A stretch of 64,000 bases of DNA, taken from NCBI GenBank assembly GCA_000940995.1, contig CP005974.1:2294001-2358000 (forward strand), written 5' to 3'. The notes beneath the pieces are model-generated. The model did no database searches and had not been told where the DNA came from. It worked only from the letters and a program-made list of their open reading frames with translations. Position 1 is the stretch's first letter, and the number at the start of each line of letters is the position of its first letter. Shown piece by piece: positions 35,893 through 44,899 of the stretch. The stretch comes from Photobacterium gaetbulicola Gung47 (GTDB taxonomy: Bacteria; Pseudomonadota; Gammaproteobacteria; Enterobacterales; Vibrionaceae). The position numbers were made by a program, and so were the translations under genes.

Positions 35893-38271
35893 CTAGCGTA
35901 CATCTACCGTACGACTGGCTTTGCGGTACTGTACTTTCCACCCCTGCCAATTCGGCAGCTCCCAACGTTTCGGATCAGCTTTACGGTTTCCGCTTTCATG
36001 AACCGCCAAAACCAGCTTACGGCCGATATGGTATTCAATTCGCATAGTGAGATCAGTCAATATCACTTGGTAGGGATAAGCCTGATCAAAATCGGCTCTC
36101 TCCCATTCCGGGATCCCATCAAAGACAAAGTCATCACAGGTAAACAGCTCGAAGTCGTCGGCTGATTCAACCCCCAGCGCTGCTATCTGCTCGCCAAGCC
36201 ACTTCTGCACTGCAACCGGCTCTGGTAAACGGTTACAAACATCGGCTTGATATTTGCCCAGAGCCAAATACAGGTTCCATTGATGAATATCCACTGAAAT
36301 TTTCTCGCCCAAGCCAGGCAAGATTGAACCATCAAGGATCATCTCGACAAAGGTATCATGGGCAGAAGCACCTTCCGGGGCAACCCAATCAGTCTGGATC
36401 ACCCGTCCGGCATAAACCCGTTGCTTTTCGACCAAACACCCCTCATCCGTCACACGTGTTTCGCCAAAAACATCTTCCCCCATCCCCTGCTGGTTCATGA
36501 GTTCCAAAGCAATCGGCGCCATGCAGGTGGCCAATACCAAATTCTGCTTCACCCCCTTACCGGGCAGCGCAAACTGATCAAACACAATCGCTGCTTCAGC
36601 GTTGTCAGGAAAGCGGCTATCACGGCCAGTGTTCACCTCGCTGTAGCCATTGCCCAATGCCTGGCGTCTTTTCTGGCGCCGGACAAATACCAACTCAGGT
36701 GCGGCCTTCATCACCGCCATCAGCCATGCATCCCTTTTTACGGATGTGGCCACCTCGAGGGCTGGTAACTCCAGTGCTTCACGCATTTGCTCTGATAGCA
36801 TTCTCGCTTCCGCCAAGACATCCTTATCAAAGGATAACCACTCCGGCTCACTTCCGCGCAACAGCTTGATAAGTGCCATCGCATCGCAGTGCTTAGGTTC
36901 CCATTGGGCCAATTTTTCACGAGCTTCTTCACCGGACGGCATTTGCCAAATCCGCTGGTAGACACTTAGCGACGCAGCCAAGTCCACCATGGATTCGCGG
37001 CTAGATCTATCGGGCATGGCGGTGATCAGGTGGGCAAACAGGGTATCAATGGGTAACGGATACAAGATTTGGCCGTGCTCAGTCGCCAGCCCGCCATCGT
37101 CAATGGCCTGCATCTGGAGAAGCTTTTCTCTGGCAAGCAGCAACGACTTTTCCGGAACGGCATCAACAAAGGAGAGCTTATCGAGCGGGTAACCACAGCA
37201 GGCTGCGGCCAGCATGGGCTCAACCAGCTCTTCACGGTGCATTTCGGGCGGCGTGATCAACTCCAGCGGTGCCGCCTTGCCAAATAACCTGACACAGGTA
37301 CCGTCAGTCACACGCCCTGCTCGCCCTTTGCGCTGCTCTGCGCTGGCCTTGGAAATGGCATGCAGGCCTAGCACGGTGCGCCCGTTCCGTTGGTGAGTCC
37401 TGCGCTCGAGACCTGTATCAATGATTAAGGTCACGCCGGGGATCGTCAGAGAGGTTTCCGCCACATTGGTCGCCAGAATAATTCGCTGCTTATCACTTGA
37501 AGTCAAGGCGCGATGTCGCTCATTGTCGCTGACTGACGCATGCAGCGGAATGATATCAAGTGTCCCCAAGTCGATTTGATCTCGAAACGCCTGTTTCAAC
37601 GATGACAGGCATTGCGCTATCTCTTTGCGCCCCGGCAAGAACACCAAAATATCCTGATGCGCTTCATAGCGAGTGACGATTGCCTCTCTGACCTTGTTTT
37701 CAATATGGCGGATATCCGGCATATTGCGGCTGTCAGAGGCAATATGCTCTACAGCAACGTTGAAAGTGCGTCCCTTCGCCCCTAGGCACTCCCCCTGCAG
37801 GTACGTCGCCAACCGTTCACTGTCTAATGTAGCCGATGTCACGACCAATCTGTGGCTATCTTTCTGCCTGAGCATAGCTAGCAGCAAGTCGGTATCCCAT
37901 CGTCTCTCGTGAAATTCATCAATGATAACCGTGGCAAAACTGGCCAGACCGTCTTCACTTAGCCAACGCAGCGCCACACCGGGAGTGACAAAAACGACTT
38001 GCGTATCATCAGAGAACATATTCTCGAATCGGATGGCATATCCGACCGTCTGGCCGACGTCCTCACGCCTTTCACTGGCAACAAACTCAGCCAGCGAGCG
38101 GCAAGCAACCCGCCGAGGTTCAACCACCAAGACCCGACCTCGCTCTGCGGCCCAAACAGGTAACCGGGTTGATTTACCCGAACCAGTTTCGGCAGAAACG
38201 ACAAGGTGTGACAGGCTGAGGCGCTCAAGAAAATCCGCTTTAAGCGAATCGATAGGTAGAGAGATAGACAT
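35893..38271 (-). CDS. hrpB: ATP-dependent helicase HrpB
   Basis: A DEAH-type helicase of 792 residues, close to the usual HrpB length of about 800. Motif I is SAETGSGKSTRLPVWAAE (about residue 27), motif II DEFH, motif III SATLD and motif VI QRKGRAGR. The C-terminal HrpB-specific domain follows. The DEFH in place of DEAH is normal for HrpB. Its biological role is poorly defined. It is transcribed alone. Confidence 0.94.
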   Translation of the reverse strand: MSISLPIDSLKADFLERLSLSHLVVSAETGSGKSTRLPVWAAERGRVLVVEPRRVACRSLAEFVASERREDVGQTVGYAIRFENMFSDDTQVVFVTPGVALRWLSEDGLASFATVIIDEFHERRWDTDLLLAMLRQKDSHRLVVTSATLDSERLATYLQGECLGAKGRTFNVAVEHIASDSRNMPDIRHIENKVREAIVTRYEAHQDILVFLPGRKEIAQCLSSLKQAFRDQIDLGTLDIIPLHASVSDNERHRALTSSDKQRIILATNVAETSLTIPGVTLIIDTGLERRTHQRNGRTVLGLHAISKASAEQRKGRAGRVTDGTCVRLFGKAAPLELITPPEMHREELVEPMLAAACCGYPLDKLSFVDAVPEKSLLLAREKLLQMQAIDDGGLATEHGQILYPLPIDTLFAHLITAMPDRSSRESMVDLAASLSVYQRIWQMPSGEEAREKLAQWEPKHCDAMALIKLLRGSEPEWLSFDKDVLAEARMLSEQMREALELPALEVATSVKRDAWLMAVMKAAPELVFVRRQKRRQALGNGYSEVNTGRDSRFPDNAEAAIVFDQFALPGKGVKQNLVLATCMAPIALELMNQQGMGEDVFGETRVTDEGCLVEKQRVYAGRVIQTDWVAPEGASAHDTFVEMILDGSILPGLGEKISVDIHQWNLYLALGKYQADVCNRLPEPVAVQKWLGEQIAALGVESADDFELFTCDDFVFDGIPEWERADFDQAYPYQVILTDLTMRIEYHIGRKLVLAVHESGNRKADPKRWELPNWQGWKVQYRKASRTVDVR

Positions 38272-38395
38272 AGCAGCGGTTTTGCATCAACAACATAACC
38301 GCTATTGTGGCAAGTTTTGGCAGGGATGTCATGGCTAACTTAGTGACAAGTAGCTTGTGGTTGCGGCAAGCCCTGCCCTGGCAGTTCACAGCGAA

Positions 38396-38815
38396 CTAGC
38401 TAAGCTTGTCTGCCAACTCCAGGCAGAGTTTTCGCAGCATCTCAACATCTTCTGGCTGCATGCTTGATTTCGCTTCCAATTGCGATTTCAGATCTTTCGC
38501 CTTATCACGCAACAGTAATCCCTTATCGGTAAGAGAAATGACTTTCTTTCTCTCATCTTGGGCAGACACCTTTCGAGTCAACAAGGCTTTCGCCTCTAGG
38601 CGCTTAACAATGGGCGTGAGTGTCCCCGAGTCCAATTGCGTACTGTTGGAGACTTCTTTTAGGCTAACCCCATCGCTATACCAAAGCGACTGCATCACAA
38701 TGTACTGCGGGTAGGTCAAATCAAATTCGTCAAGCAAAGGACGATAGGCCCTTACCAGCGCATTCGACGCGGTATACAAGGCAAAACACACATTGTCAGA
38801 AAGCTTCTGGGCCAT
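38396..38815 (-). CDS. MarR-family regulator, OhrR-like peroxide sensor
   Basis: The 139-residue protein has a MarR winged helix (GVSLKEVSNSTQLDSGTLTPIVKRLEAKALLTRKVSAQDERKKVISLTDKG). Its N-terminal Cys10 (NVCFALY) is at the place of the reactive cysteine of OhrR, which senses organic hydroperoxides. A second Cys lies near the C-terminus (C131). It is divergent from a reductase gene that it probably represses. No ohr peroxidase gene is adjacent, so the inducer could be a different electrophile. Confidence 0.85.
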   Translation of the reverse strand: MAQKLSDNVCFALYTASNALVRAYRPLLDEFDLTYPQYIVMQSLWYSDGVSLKEVSNSTQLDSGTLTPIVKRLEAKALLTRKVSAQDERKKVISLTDKGLLLRDKAKDLKSQLEAKSSMQPEDVEMLRKLCLELADKLS

Positions 38816-38892
38816 ACTAAAATCCGAGTCTATTCATCTGCATTTATCATTTCAGTTGCGATAATAGCAGAATCAACGAAGAACAAAATACA

Positions 38893-38976
38893 TTGCGCGC
38901 AAATTATTTTTTCGCAAACCTATTGCAAGTTCAGAAATCTACCATTAAGTTATTAGGCAAATAGTTTGCGCGCTAA
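38893..38976. promoter_or_regulatory. Repeated TTGCGCGC elements in the divergent regulator/reductase gap
   Basis: The palindrome TTGCGCGCAA (38893-38902) and a related TTTGCGCGCTAA (38965-38976) occur in the 240-bp gap between the OhrR-like regulator and the CurA-type reductase. Paired sites of this type are expected for a MarR-family operator. Confidence 0.4.
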
Positions 38977-39055
38977 CATTTATCGCAATAAGTATTTCGA
39001 CAGTAATCATATTCCGGCAGTAAACAGTATCAAAACGAACTGATAAGGATTGAAA

Positions 39056-40051
39056 ATGAACAGCCAGCAGATCCACCTTGCCTCCCGTCCAGCAGGCACA
39101 CCGACAGCAGACAACTTTACCCTACAAACCATTCCCCTTCCTGAGCTTAAAGAGGGTGAGATCCTGGTAAAAAACACTTGGATGTCGGTCGACCCTTACA
39201 TGCGAGGCCGCATGATCGACCGCAAAAGCTACGTGCCGCCTTTCCAGATCGGCGAAGCTCTAGAAGGCGGAGCGATTGGTGAGGTTATCCAGTCTAACCA
39301 CCCGGATTTTCCCGTTGGCAGCAAGGTTAGCAGCATGCTGGGCTGGCGTACCCATTACATCGGCGACGGCACTGGCTTGACCCGGTTGCCTGAAACCACC
39401 CTGCCAGATCAGAGCTTTCTCGGCATCATGGGGATGCCGGGTATGACGGCCTGGACCGGGTTGTTCCGTATTGCCGACTTGCAGCCGTCTGACACCGTAT
39501 TTATCTCTGCAGCATCGGGGGCTGTGGGCAGCATCGCCTGCCAAATTGCCAAAATGCATGGCTGTACCGTGATTGGCTCTGTTGGTTCACAGGAGAAAGC
39601 CGAGTATCTGCGTTCACTGGGCGTCGATGCGGTCATCAACTACAAAGAGGCAACCAACCTGACTGAAGCCCTCGCTGAAGCCGCTCCTCAGGGGATTGAT
39701 GTTTACTTTGAGAATGTCGGTGGCGAGCACCTAGAAGCAGCCCTTAACAATATGAACGATTATGGCCGCATTGCTGTGTGTGGTCTGATTTCCCAATACA
39801 ATGCTACCGAGCCACAGCCCGGACCGAGTAATCTGTCAATGCTGATCATCAAGAAGCTCAAGATGCAGGGCTTCATCGTGTTTGATCACTGGGCGCACTA
39901 CGGCGAGTATGCCAACCAAATGGGCCAGTGGATCGCCGAAGGTAAAGTCAAATGGGAAGAGACCGTGTTCGAGGGTATCGAACAGGCACCGCGTGCTTTC
40001 ATCGGTCTGTTCGAAGGCAAAAACAAAGGCAAGATGCTCGTTAAGTTATAA
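39056..40051 (+). CDS. NADPH-dependent oxidoreductase, CurA/MDR type
   Basis: This zinc-free medium-chain dehydrogenase/reductase (331 residues from ATG 39056; AAGGA 7 bases upstream) has the N-terminal VDPYMRGRM and the nucleotide-binding AASGAVGSIACQIAKMHGCTVIGS. These are features of NADPH-dependent curcumin/dihydrocurcumin reductase and leukotriene-type enone reductases. It probably reduces alpha,beta-unsaturated carbonyls (reactive electrophiles), fitting control by the divergent OhrR-like sensor. Confidence 0.87.
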   Translation: MNSQQIHLASRPAGTPTADNFTLQTIPLPELKEGEILVKNTWMSVDPYMRGRMIDRKSYVPPFQIGEALEGGAIGEVIQSNHPDFPVGSKVSSMLGWRTHYIGDGTGLTRLPETTLPDQSFLGIMGMPGMTAWTGLFRIADLQPSDTVFISAASGAVGSIACQIAKMHGCTVIGSVGSQEKAEYLRSLGVDAVINYKEATNLTEALAEAAPQGIDVYFENVGGEHLEAALNNMNDYGRIAVCGLISQYNATEPQPGPSNLSMLIIKKLKMQGFIVFDHWAHYGEYANQMGQWIAEGKVKWEETVFEGIEQAPRAFIGLFEGKNKGKMLVKL

Positions 40052-40078
40052 TTCTTGTCGCTTTAAATAATTGGCTAA

Positions 40079-40108
40079 GCCACCAACCGTACCCGTATTG
40101 TTGGTGGC
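40079..40108. terminator. Hairpin after the CurA-type gene
   Basis: GCCACCAAC (40079-40087) pairs perfectly with GTTGGTGGC (40100-40108). There is no T-run, so termination is uncertain. Confidence 0.4.
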
Positions 40109-40267
40109 TAGCGGGCCAGTAAGAAGCAAATCCACACACAGTTGCTGGATAAATACCCCACCTCACCCAAAACCCTCGCCTTCTAGTCACAATCTTTCAT
40201 AAACCATTGACATTTGGCTGTAACTCCCTAGCCTTACATCATCGTTTCCAATGAGGCAATCGTCATC

Positions 40268-41164
40268 ATGACTCGCAAAGAGATTTTTAATCCAGAACTT
40301 TGGGAAGAAGTTCCAGGGTTCGATTTTGAAGATATCACTTATCACCGTGCAAAAGACCAAGGTACTGTCCGTGTTGCTTTCAACCGTCCAGACTGCCTAA
40401 ACGCCTTCCGACCTAAAACCGTAGACGAGCTATACACGGCACTTGACCATGCTCGCCAATGGTCTGATGTAGGCTGTGTCTTCATCACCGGTAACGGTCC
40501 TTCTGAAAAAGGCCAATGGTCATTTTCTTCGGGCGGTGATCAGCGCATCCGCGGCAAAGACGGTTACAAATACGAAGGCGAAGAAGCCGGCAAGGCTGAT
40601 GTAGCCCGCATGGGTCGCCTGCACATTCTTGAAGTCCAGCGCCTGATCCGCTTTATGCCAAAAGTGGTTATTGCTGTCGTGCCGGGCTGGGCCGTCGGTG
40701 GTGGCCATAGCCTGCATGTGGTTTGTGATCTGACCCTGGCGTCGAAAGAGCACGCTATTTTCAAGCAAACTGACCCAGATGTTGCTTCATTCGATTCTGG
40801 CTACGGCTCTGCCTACCTGGCTAAAATGATCGGCCAGAAACGCGCCCGTGAAATCTTCTTCTGTGGTTTTAACTACAGCGCTCAAGAAGCTTATGAAATG
40901 GGCATGGTGAACAAAGTCGTTGACCACTTTGAGCTGGAAGAAGAAGCTCTACGCTGGGCGAAAGAGATCAACAGCAAGTCGCCTACCGCAATGCGCATGC
41001 TGAAATACGGCTTCAACCTACCAGATGATGGTTTGGTCGGCCAACAGCTATTCGCTGGTGAAGCGACCCGCCTGGCATACGGCACCGATGAAGCACAGGA
41101 AGGCCGAGATGCATTCTTGGAAAAACGTGACCAAGACTTCAGCAAGTTCCCTTGGCATTACTGA
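40268..41164 (+). CDS. menB: 1,4-dihydroxy-2-naphthoyl-CoA synthase MenB (Asp-type)
   Basis: The 298-residue crotonase-family enzyme closes the naphthoate ring in menaquinone synthesis. It has FSSGGDQRIRG, GWAVGGGHSLHVVCDLTLAS and the C-terminal GRDAFLEKRDQDFSKFPWHY of MenB. At the catalytic position it carries Asp (KQTDPDVASFD), as in actinobacterial and other bicarbonate-independent MenB. E. coli-type enzymes have Gly there (QTGPKVGSFD) and need bicarbonate. No other men gene is nearby, so it is an orphan locus. Menaquinol would feed the DmsC anchor in this window (inference). Confidence 0.92.
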   Translation: MTRKEIFNPELWEEVPGFDFEDITYHRAKDQGTVRVAFNRPDCLNAFRPKTVDELYTALDHARQWSDVGCVFITGNGPSEKGQWSFSSGGDQRIRGKDGYKYEGEEAGKADVARMGRLHILEVQRLIRFMPKVVIAVVPGWAVGGGHSLHVVCDLTLASKEHAIFKQTDPDVASFDSGYGSAYLAKMIGQKRAREIFFCGFNYSAQEAYEMGMVNKVVDHFELEEEALRWAKEINSKSPTAMRMLKYGFNLPDDGLVGQQLFAGEATRLAYGTDEAQEGRDAFLEKRDQDFSKFPWHY

Positions 41165-41206
41165 TGCAAATCGATTTGTAGCCGTTATCGTTAATAAGAA
41201 TAAAAC

Positions 41207-41230
41207 GCCCTGATTGTTCAGGGCTTTTTA
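41207..41230 (+). terminator. Rho-independent terminator of menB
   Basis: GCCCTGA-ttgt-TCAGGGC followed by TTTTTA. It is convergent with the diguanylate cyclase gene, 9 bp away. Confidence 0.9.
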
Positions 41231-41238
41231 TTAACCAA

Positions 41239-42369
41239 TCACTTTGTTATCGACTCGATGTAATACCCATCCCGCCCACGGGACTTCACTTTATACATAC
41301 AGTTATCTGCGATATCGAGATAAGCCTTAACTGGCTCGGTGGGTACCTCTATGTATACACCCCCTGTACTGATACTCAATGTCGCTTGGCGAGGATGCTG
41401 CAAACCTAATTGTCTCACAGCCTCACAAGCTTGGCTGGCTAAGATGTCCAGCCCCGACTCCATCGGACCTGTCAAAAGCACAACGATTTCTTCACCACCA
41501 TAGCGGGCAATCACATCCGTCTGCCGTTTGAAGACAGTCCGTAGGGCCTGAGATACTTGCTTCAGGTAGGTATCCCCGATGGCATGGCCATAAACATCAT
41601 TAACCTGTTTGAAATGGTCAATATCGATAAGTAATACACCAAGCTGGCATGATTGGCGGTCTTGGTTTAGCAAGGTCATTCTCTCTTGCAGATACCTTCT
41701 GTTGTATAAGCCGGTTACCTCGTCAATATAAGCATGGTAATTGAGCATGATATTTTTAGCTTCTATTTCCCTATTTAAAAGTACTGCTCTTGCCATCAAT
41801 GTTTTTTTCTTCTGTTCATACAAATAGTCATTAACAAAGCACTTATAATTATTGATAGATAAATAGTTTAGCCAGAGGTACGTTGCAGACAATGAAAAAT
41901 AATAGTTAGAATATAAAACAATATCAGAATGAAAAACAACAACCATTATATTAGCTTGTAAAACATAATTTGCATAAACCAACAATGAAAAAGCCGGTGA
42001 AAAAATCAATAATTTTGCTACCAAGGTTATCAGTATCAAACTAATTATTGAAATATCTGAAAACATGGATATGGATAAAGTGTGTATGGTAGCAACAATA
42101 CTCACAATGACCAAGATCGCCATTTTCTGATAGATAGCAGCCTTTCCAAAAAATCGGCCAGCAACAAGCAAACCGATACCAACAAACGGAATAGCCAAAA
42201 GAAGTAACTGTTTTACATGCTCTTTTTCAATTTCGTTATCAATAATAATACTCTCATCCAACCAGAGCTCAGTCACTTGTGACAAAATCACTGATATAGA
42301 TATGACAGCAATAATGACCTGAAAGATTGACTTTCCATTATGTTTCTTTATATGTTGTTCTAGCTTCAT
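41239..42369 (-). CDS. Membrane-bound diguanylate cyclase (GGDEF)
   Basis: The 376-residue protein has about six hydrophobic segments (residues 15-175) without a recognisable sensor domain, then a GGDEF domain. The catalytic signature is RYGGEEI (GGEEI at 291-295), and an inhibitory I-site RQTD lies at 282-285, exactly 5 residues before it. It should make c-di-GMP and be feedback-inhibited. The membrane part is much more AT-rich than neighbouring genes. A structured leader with a terminator-like hairpin lies just upstream. Confidence 0.93.
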   Translation of the reverse strand: MKLEQHIKKHNGKSIFQVIIAVISISVILSQVTELWLDESIIIDNEIEKEHVKQLLLLAIPFVGIGLLVAGRFFGKAAIYQKMAILVIVSIVATIHTLSISMFSDISIISLILITLVAKLLIFSPAFSLLVYANYVLQANIMVVVFHSDIVLYSNYYFSLSATYLWLNYLSINNYKCFVNDYLYEQKKKTLMARAVLLNREIEAKNIMLNYHAYIDEVTGLYNRRYLQERMTLLNQDRQSCQLGVLLIDIDHFKQVNDVYGHAIGDTYLKQVSQALRTVFKRQTDVIARYGGEEIVVLLTGPMESGLDILASQACEAVRQLGLQHPRQATLSISTGGVYIEVPTEPVKAYLDIADNCMYKVKSRGRDGYYIESITK

Positions 42370-42396
42370 ATTTTCCGTAAAACATAAATAAAAAAA

Positions 42397-42487
42397 GCCT
42401 TTACATCATAAACATAAAGGCAAATCCCTAGCATATTGGTTCTTATTTGCTGTCACTCAGAGCTCTATCTCGAGATAGAAAAGACAG
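42397..42487 (-). promoter_or_regulatory. Structured leader with attenuator-like terminator upstream of the diguanylate cyclase gene
   Basis: On the minus strand, CTGTC/GACAG (42450-42454 with 42483-42487) encloses a perfect 16-bp palindrome (42464-42479). Then GCAAAT/ATTTGC (42420-42425 with 42445-42450) overlaps the base of a hairpin TAAAGGC/GCCTTTA (42397-42403 with 42415-42421) followed by seven T (runs through 42390). The start codon lies 21 bases beyond. A terminator placed before its own gene suggests attenuation or a riboswitch. It does not visibly match the GEMM c-di-GMP riboswitch. Confidence 0.5.
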
Positions 42488-42638
42488 TCTCTCTTTTGCG
42501 AATGACGGCGTGATTATAACTTACTCATAATTATATTTGGAATTACCGTTATTCCAACCAAGCTGTACATCAATCTTCTTTCATTTCACCAAATATTGGT
42601 AGATAATTCATTTATGGAATAATAGATATTATTGGATT

Positions 42639-43439
42639 ATGAATGATTTAAATACGCTCCATGTGTTTCTTGCGCTAATGCAGACTTGCTCTACGACCCG
42701 GGCCGCTCAAAAGTTGGGGCGCTCTCAGTCTTATGTGTCCAAAGTGCTTGCTCAGTTACGTGAAGAATTGGATGACCCGCTTTTTGTTCGAAGTGCGGAA
42801 GGGTTGACCCCGACTTCCTATGCAGTAAGTGTTGAGCCGAAGCTTCGTGCTGCTTTAGAGCAAGTCAACCAAGCCCTTGAGCCTGAGGAGTTTAACCCCA
42901 AATTTATCGATAAAATTACTTTACATATTGTCGAACCCTACCTCATTACCATTGGTAAAGATATCATTGATGCCATTCGCAAAGAATGTGATGCAGTCAT
43001 TGATATTCGCCAGTGGAATGCACTTAGCGAAACAATGATACAACAAGAAGTTGTAGACATCGGGATACATCTCTTAAGTAATAAAGCACAAACACTACAT
43101 CAAAAACCACTTTTCAGAGGCTGTGCTTATTTTGAAGGAAACAAGAATGGAGATTACATAAAATATGTTATTTCAGGCGTCAATGAGTTTGTTAACCGCT
43201 ATGAGATGATAGACCCAGCCATTGAGCCGAAAATATACACTGACAACCATATTCTTACTACTCAACTGATGGATCAGCACTATACTCTGCGCTATGCCCC
43301 AGACAGAAAGCAAAGCTTTGAGCATGACTTAGATCTTACCGTCGCAATCATTACCAAAGCCTCTCGCCGTCAATCTGAGAAGATTCAATGGCTTACAAAA
43401 CTGCTAGTGCCCATTATTGAAACCTTCGAAGGCTACTAA
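42639..43439 (+). CDS. LysR-family regulator with a shortened effector domain
   Basis: A 266-residue protein, shorter than the usual 300. The N-terminal helix-turn-helix (TRAAQKLGRSQSYVSKVLAQLREELDDPLFVRSAEGL) is a clear LysR type. The C-terminal part (IIDAIRKECDAVIDIRQWNALSETMIQQEVVDIGIHLL) is a truncated or diverged periplasmic-binding-like domain. It is divergent from the diguanylate cyclase gene and lies upstream of the sulfatase island. Its targets are unknown. Confidence 0.83.
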   Translation: MNDLNTLHVFLALMQTCSTTRAAQKLGRSQSYVSKVLAQLREELDDPLFVRSAEGLTPTSYAVSVEPKLRAALEQVNQALEPEEFNPKFIDKITLHIVEPYLITIGKDIIDAIRKECDAVIDIRQWNALSETMIQQEVVDIGIHLLSNKAQTLHQKPLFRGCAYFEGNKNGDYIKYVISGVNEFVNRYEMIDPAIEPKIYTDNHILTTQLMDQHYTLRYAPDRKQSFEHDLDLTVAIITKASRRQSEKIQWLTKLLVPIIETFEGY

Positions 43440-43619
43440 CTAAATAGACTATTCTTATGGGAATTTCGGATATCATCAATTCCACAATAATCACTTATAT
43501 AATCCTTTTAAATTTTCAACCTTTTAGATAAGTGATGAACGATTCCCAACGAGTTAAGTTTTTAGTGCAACAGCACCTAAAAAGTGTCAGAAGCAAAGCA
43601 TTAGCGCGTAATGCAAAAA

Positions 43620-43655
43620 AAAACAAAGCCAAATCATAAAGATTTGGCTTTTTTA
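43620..43655. terminator. Bidirectional terminator
   Basis: AAGCCAAATC-ataaa-GATTTGGCTT with A and T runs on either side, in the convergent gap of the LysR gene and the FadL-like gene. Confidence 0.88.
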
Positions 43656-43674
43656 ATACGTTAATTCACGTCAT

Positions 43675-44859
43675 TTAATACGTGAAGCTAACCCCCAAAA
43701 AGTGAATACGGCCATCAAACGTACCCGTTATGTCATTAAGCACGGGGTTTTGGAACTGTCGGTCGATGTCAACGTCACCTAAGTCAGCGTACTCGTAGAA
43801 CATATCAATAGTGACATCGTTCCACTTGGTCGCTGCACCGATCGAATAACGGTATTGCTCGCCGACCGGAACATCTACCCACTGCTTGGTTGGCTCATCT
43901 TGCGGTGATGTCTCGTAGGAGAAGCCCGCTTTAAGTCGCCACTGGCTATTTAGCTGATAATCGGCCCCCAGTGCAAATTTCCACACATCATCCCAATCGC
44001 GATCAATTGTTACTGTTTTCGTTCTGTCTGTGACGAAGCCAAACTCCATCACCGTATTATCCCACTCACTCCACTGATGCCACTGCACCGACGCCAGTAG
44101 ATCTAACTTCGGGTTAACCGCATAACTGGCACTGATATCGGCAATGGCCGGCACGGTAATATCCGTACGCAGGCTGCTGATAACTGGGCCATTTAAGGGC
44201 CCCGATACGCGGGTACCAAATTCATGTTCCAATTTAGTTCGGTAACTCGCGCCGATTGCCAAGCGCTCATCATGCTGGTACATCACACCAAAATTAGCCC
44301 CGAACGCCCAGTCGGTATCTTTATCAATATCGAGCAAGCTTGTTGACTGCTCTAGCGAGGCCCAACTTAGCTGCACGCCCGCCCCAACCGACCATTGCGG
44401 GTTGATTTGATAGCTAATTGCCGGGTTGATTTGCATTGCGGTCAAGGTAATTTCATCCAACGCTGCCGCACCCGCCCACTCCGTCCCATAAGACAGGCTA
44501 GAACCGCCAACCGCACCAAGGGCAATACCGATATGAATATCATCTGTTAGCTGACGGGCATGAAATGCACCAGCAGATGGCAGTACCGAGTGCGCTTTGC
44601 CATCACCATTATCACCGCTGTCGCGATATTTCATTTCGAGATCAAAACCGAGCAGATTGAATGTAGTTAAACTTTCCCCCATCCCGCTCATTGTCGCAGG
44701 GTTTACCCACATCGCCGCCGCCGATCCGGTATAGACACCATCTCCCGCTCCCGCTGTTCCCGCATTCGCTGTAACTGCTTCTTGAAGGAAAATACCACTC
44801 GCATGAACAGGTAAAGACAATACCGACATCACTGCCAGTGCTGATTTTAATGGTCGCAT
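43675..44859 (-). CDS. FadL/OMPP1-type outer-membrane transport protein
   Basis: The 394-residue protein has a signal peptide (1-20, ending PVHAS), the FadL N-terminus GIFLQEAVTANAGTAGAGDGV and the NPA motif WVNPATMSGM. It then has alternating beta strands and a C-terminal aromatic residue (GVSFTY) for barrel assembly. It forms a channel for hydrophobic or amphipathic compounds across the outer membrane. It is the last gene of an operon behind the HEAT/TPR protein and the sulfatase-maturase, with gaps of 40 and 15 bp. Uptake of a sulfated lipid-like compound is a possible role. Confidence 0.9.
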   Translation of the reverse strand: MRPLKSALAVMSVLSLPVHASGIFLQEAVTANAGTAGAGDGVYTGSAAAMWVNPATMSGMGESLTTFNLLGFDLEMKYRDSGDNGDGKAHSVLPSAGAFHARQLTDDIHIGIALGAVGGSSLSYGTEWAGAAALDEITLTAMQINPAISYQINPQWSVGAGVQLSWASLEQSTSLLDIDKDTDWAFGANFGVMYQHDERLAIGASYRTKLEHEFGTRVSGPLNGPVISSLRTDITVPAIADISASYAVNPKLDLLASVQWHQWSEWDNTVMEFGFVTDRTKTVTIDRDWDDVWKFALGADYQLNSQWRLKAGFSYETSPQDEPTKQWVDVPVGEQYRYSIGAATKWNDVTIDMFYEYADLGDVDIDRQFQNPVLNDITGTFDGRIHFLGVSFTY

Positions 44860-44899
44860 TTGCTCCCTCTTTATTATTTTTAATTGTCAATAGGGCTTA

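Noticed and set aside
29242..38271. Long antisense frames opposite hrpA and hrpB (for example near 32419-32985)
   Set aside because: They are shadows of GC-biased codons in large conserved genes; none has a ribosome site or recognisable domain.
42397..42540. GEMM-type c-di-GMP riboswitch before the diguanylate cyclase
   Set aside because: The leader is structured and ends in a terminator, but I cannot find the conserved GEMM blocks, so I report only an unassigned leader element.
43535..43639. A 34-codon frame (MNDSQRVKFLVQQ...) before the FadL terminator
   Set aside because: Its Lys-rich end is encoded by the A-run and stem of the bidirectional terminator, and the ribosome site is weak.
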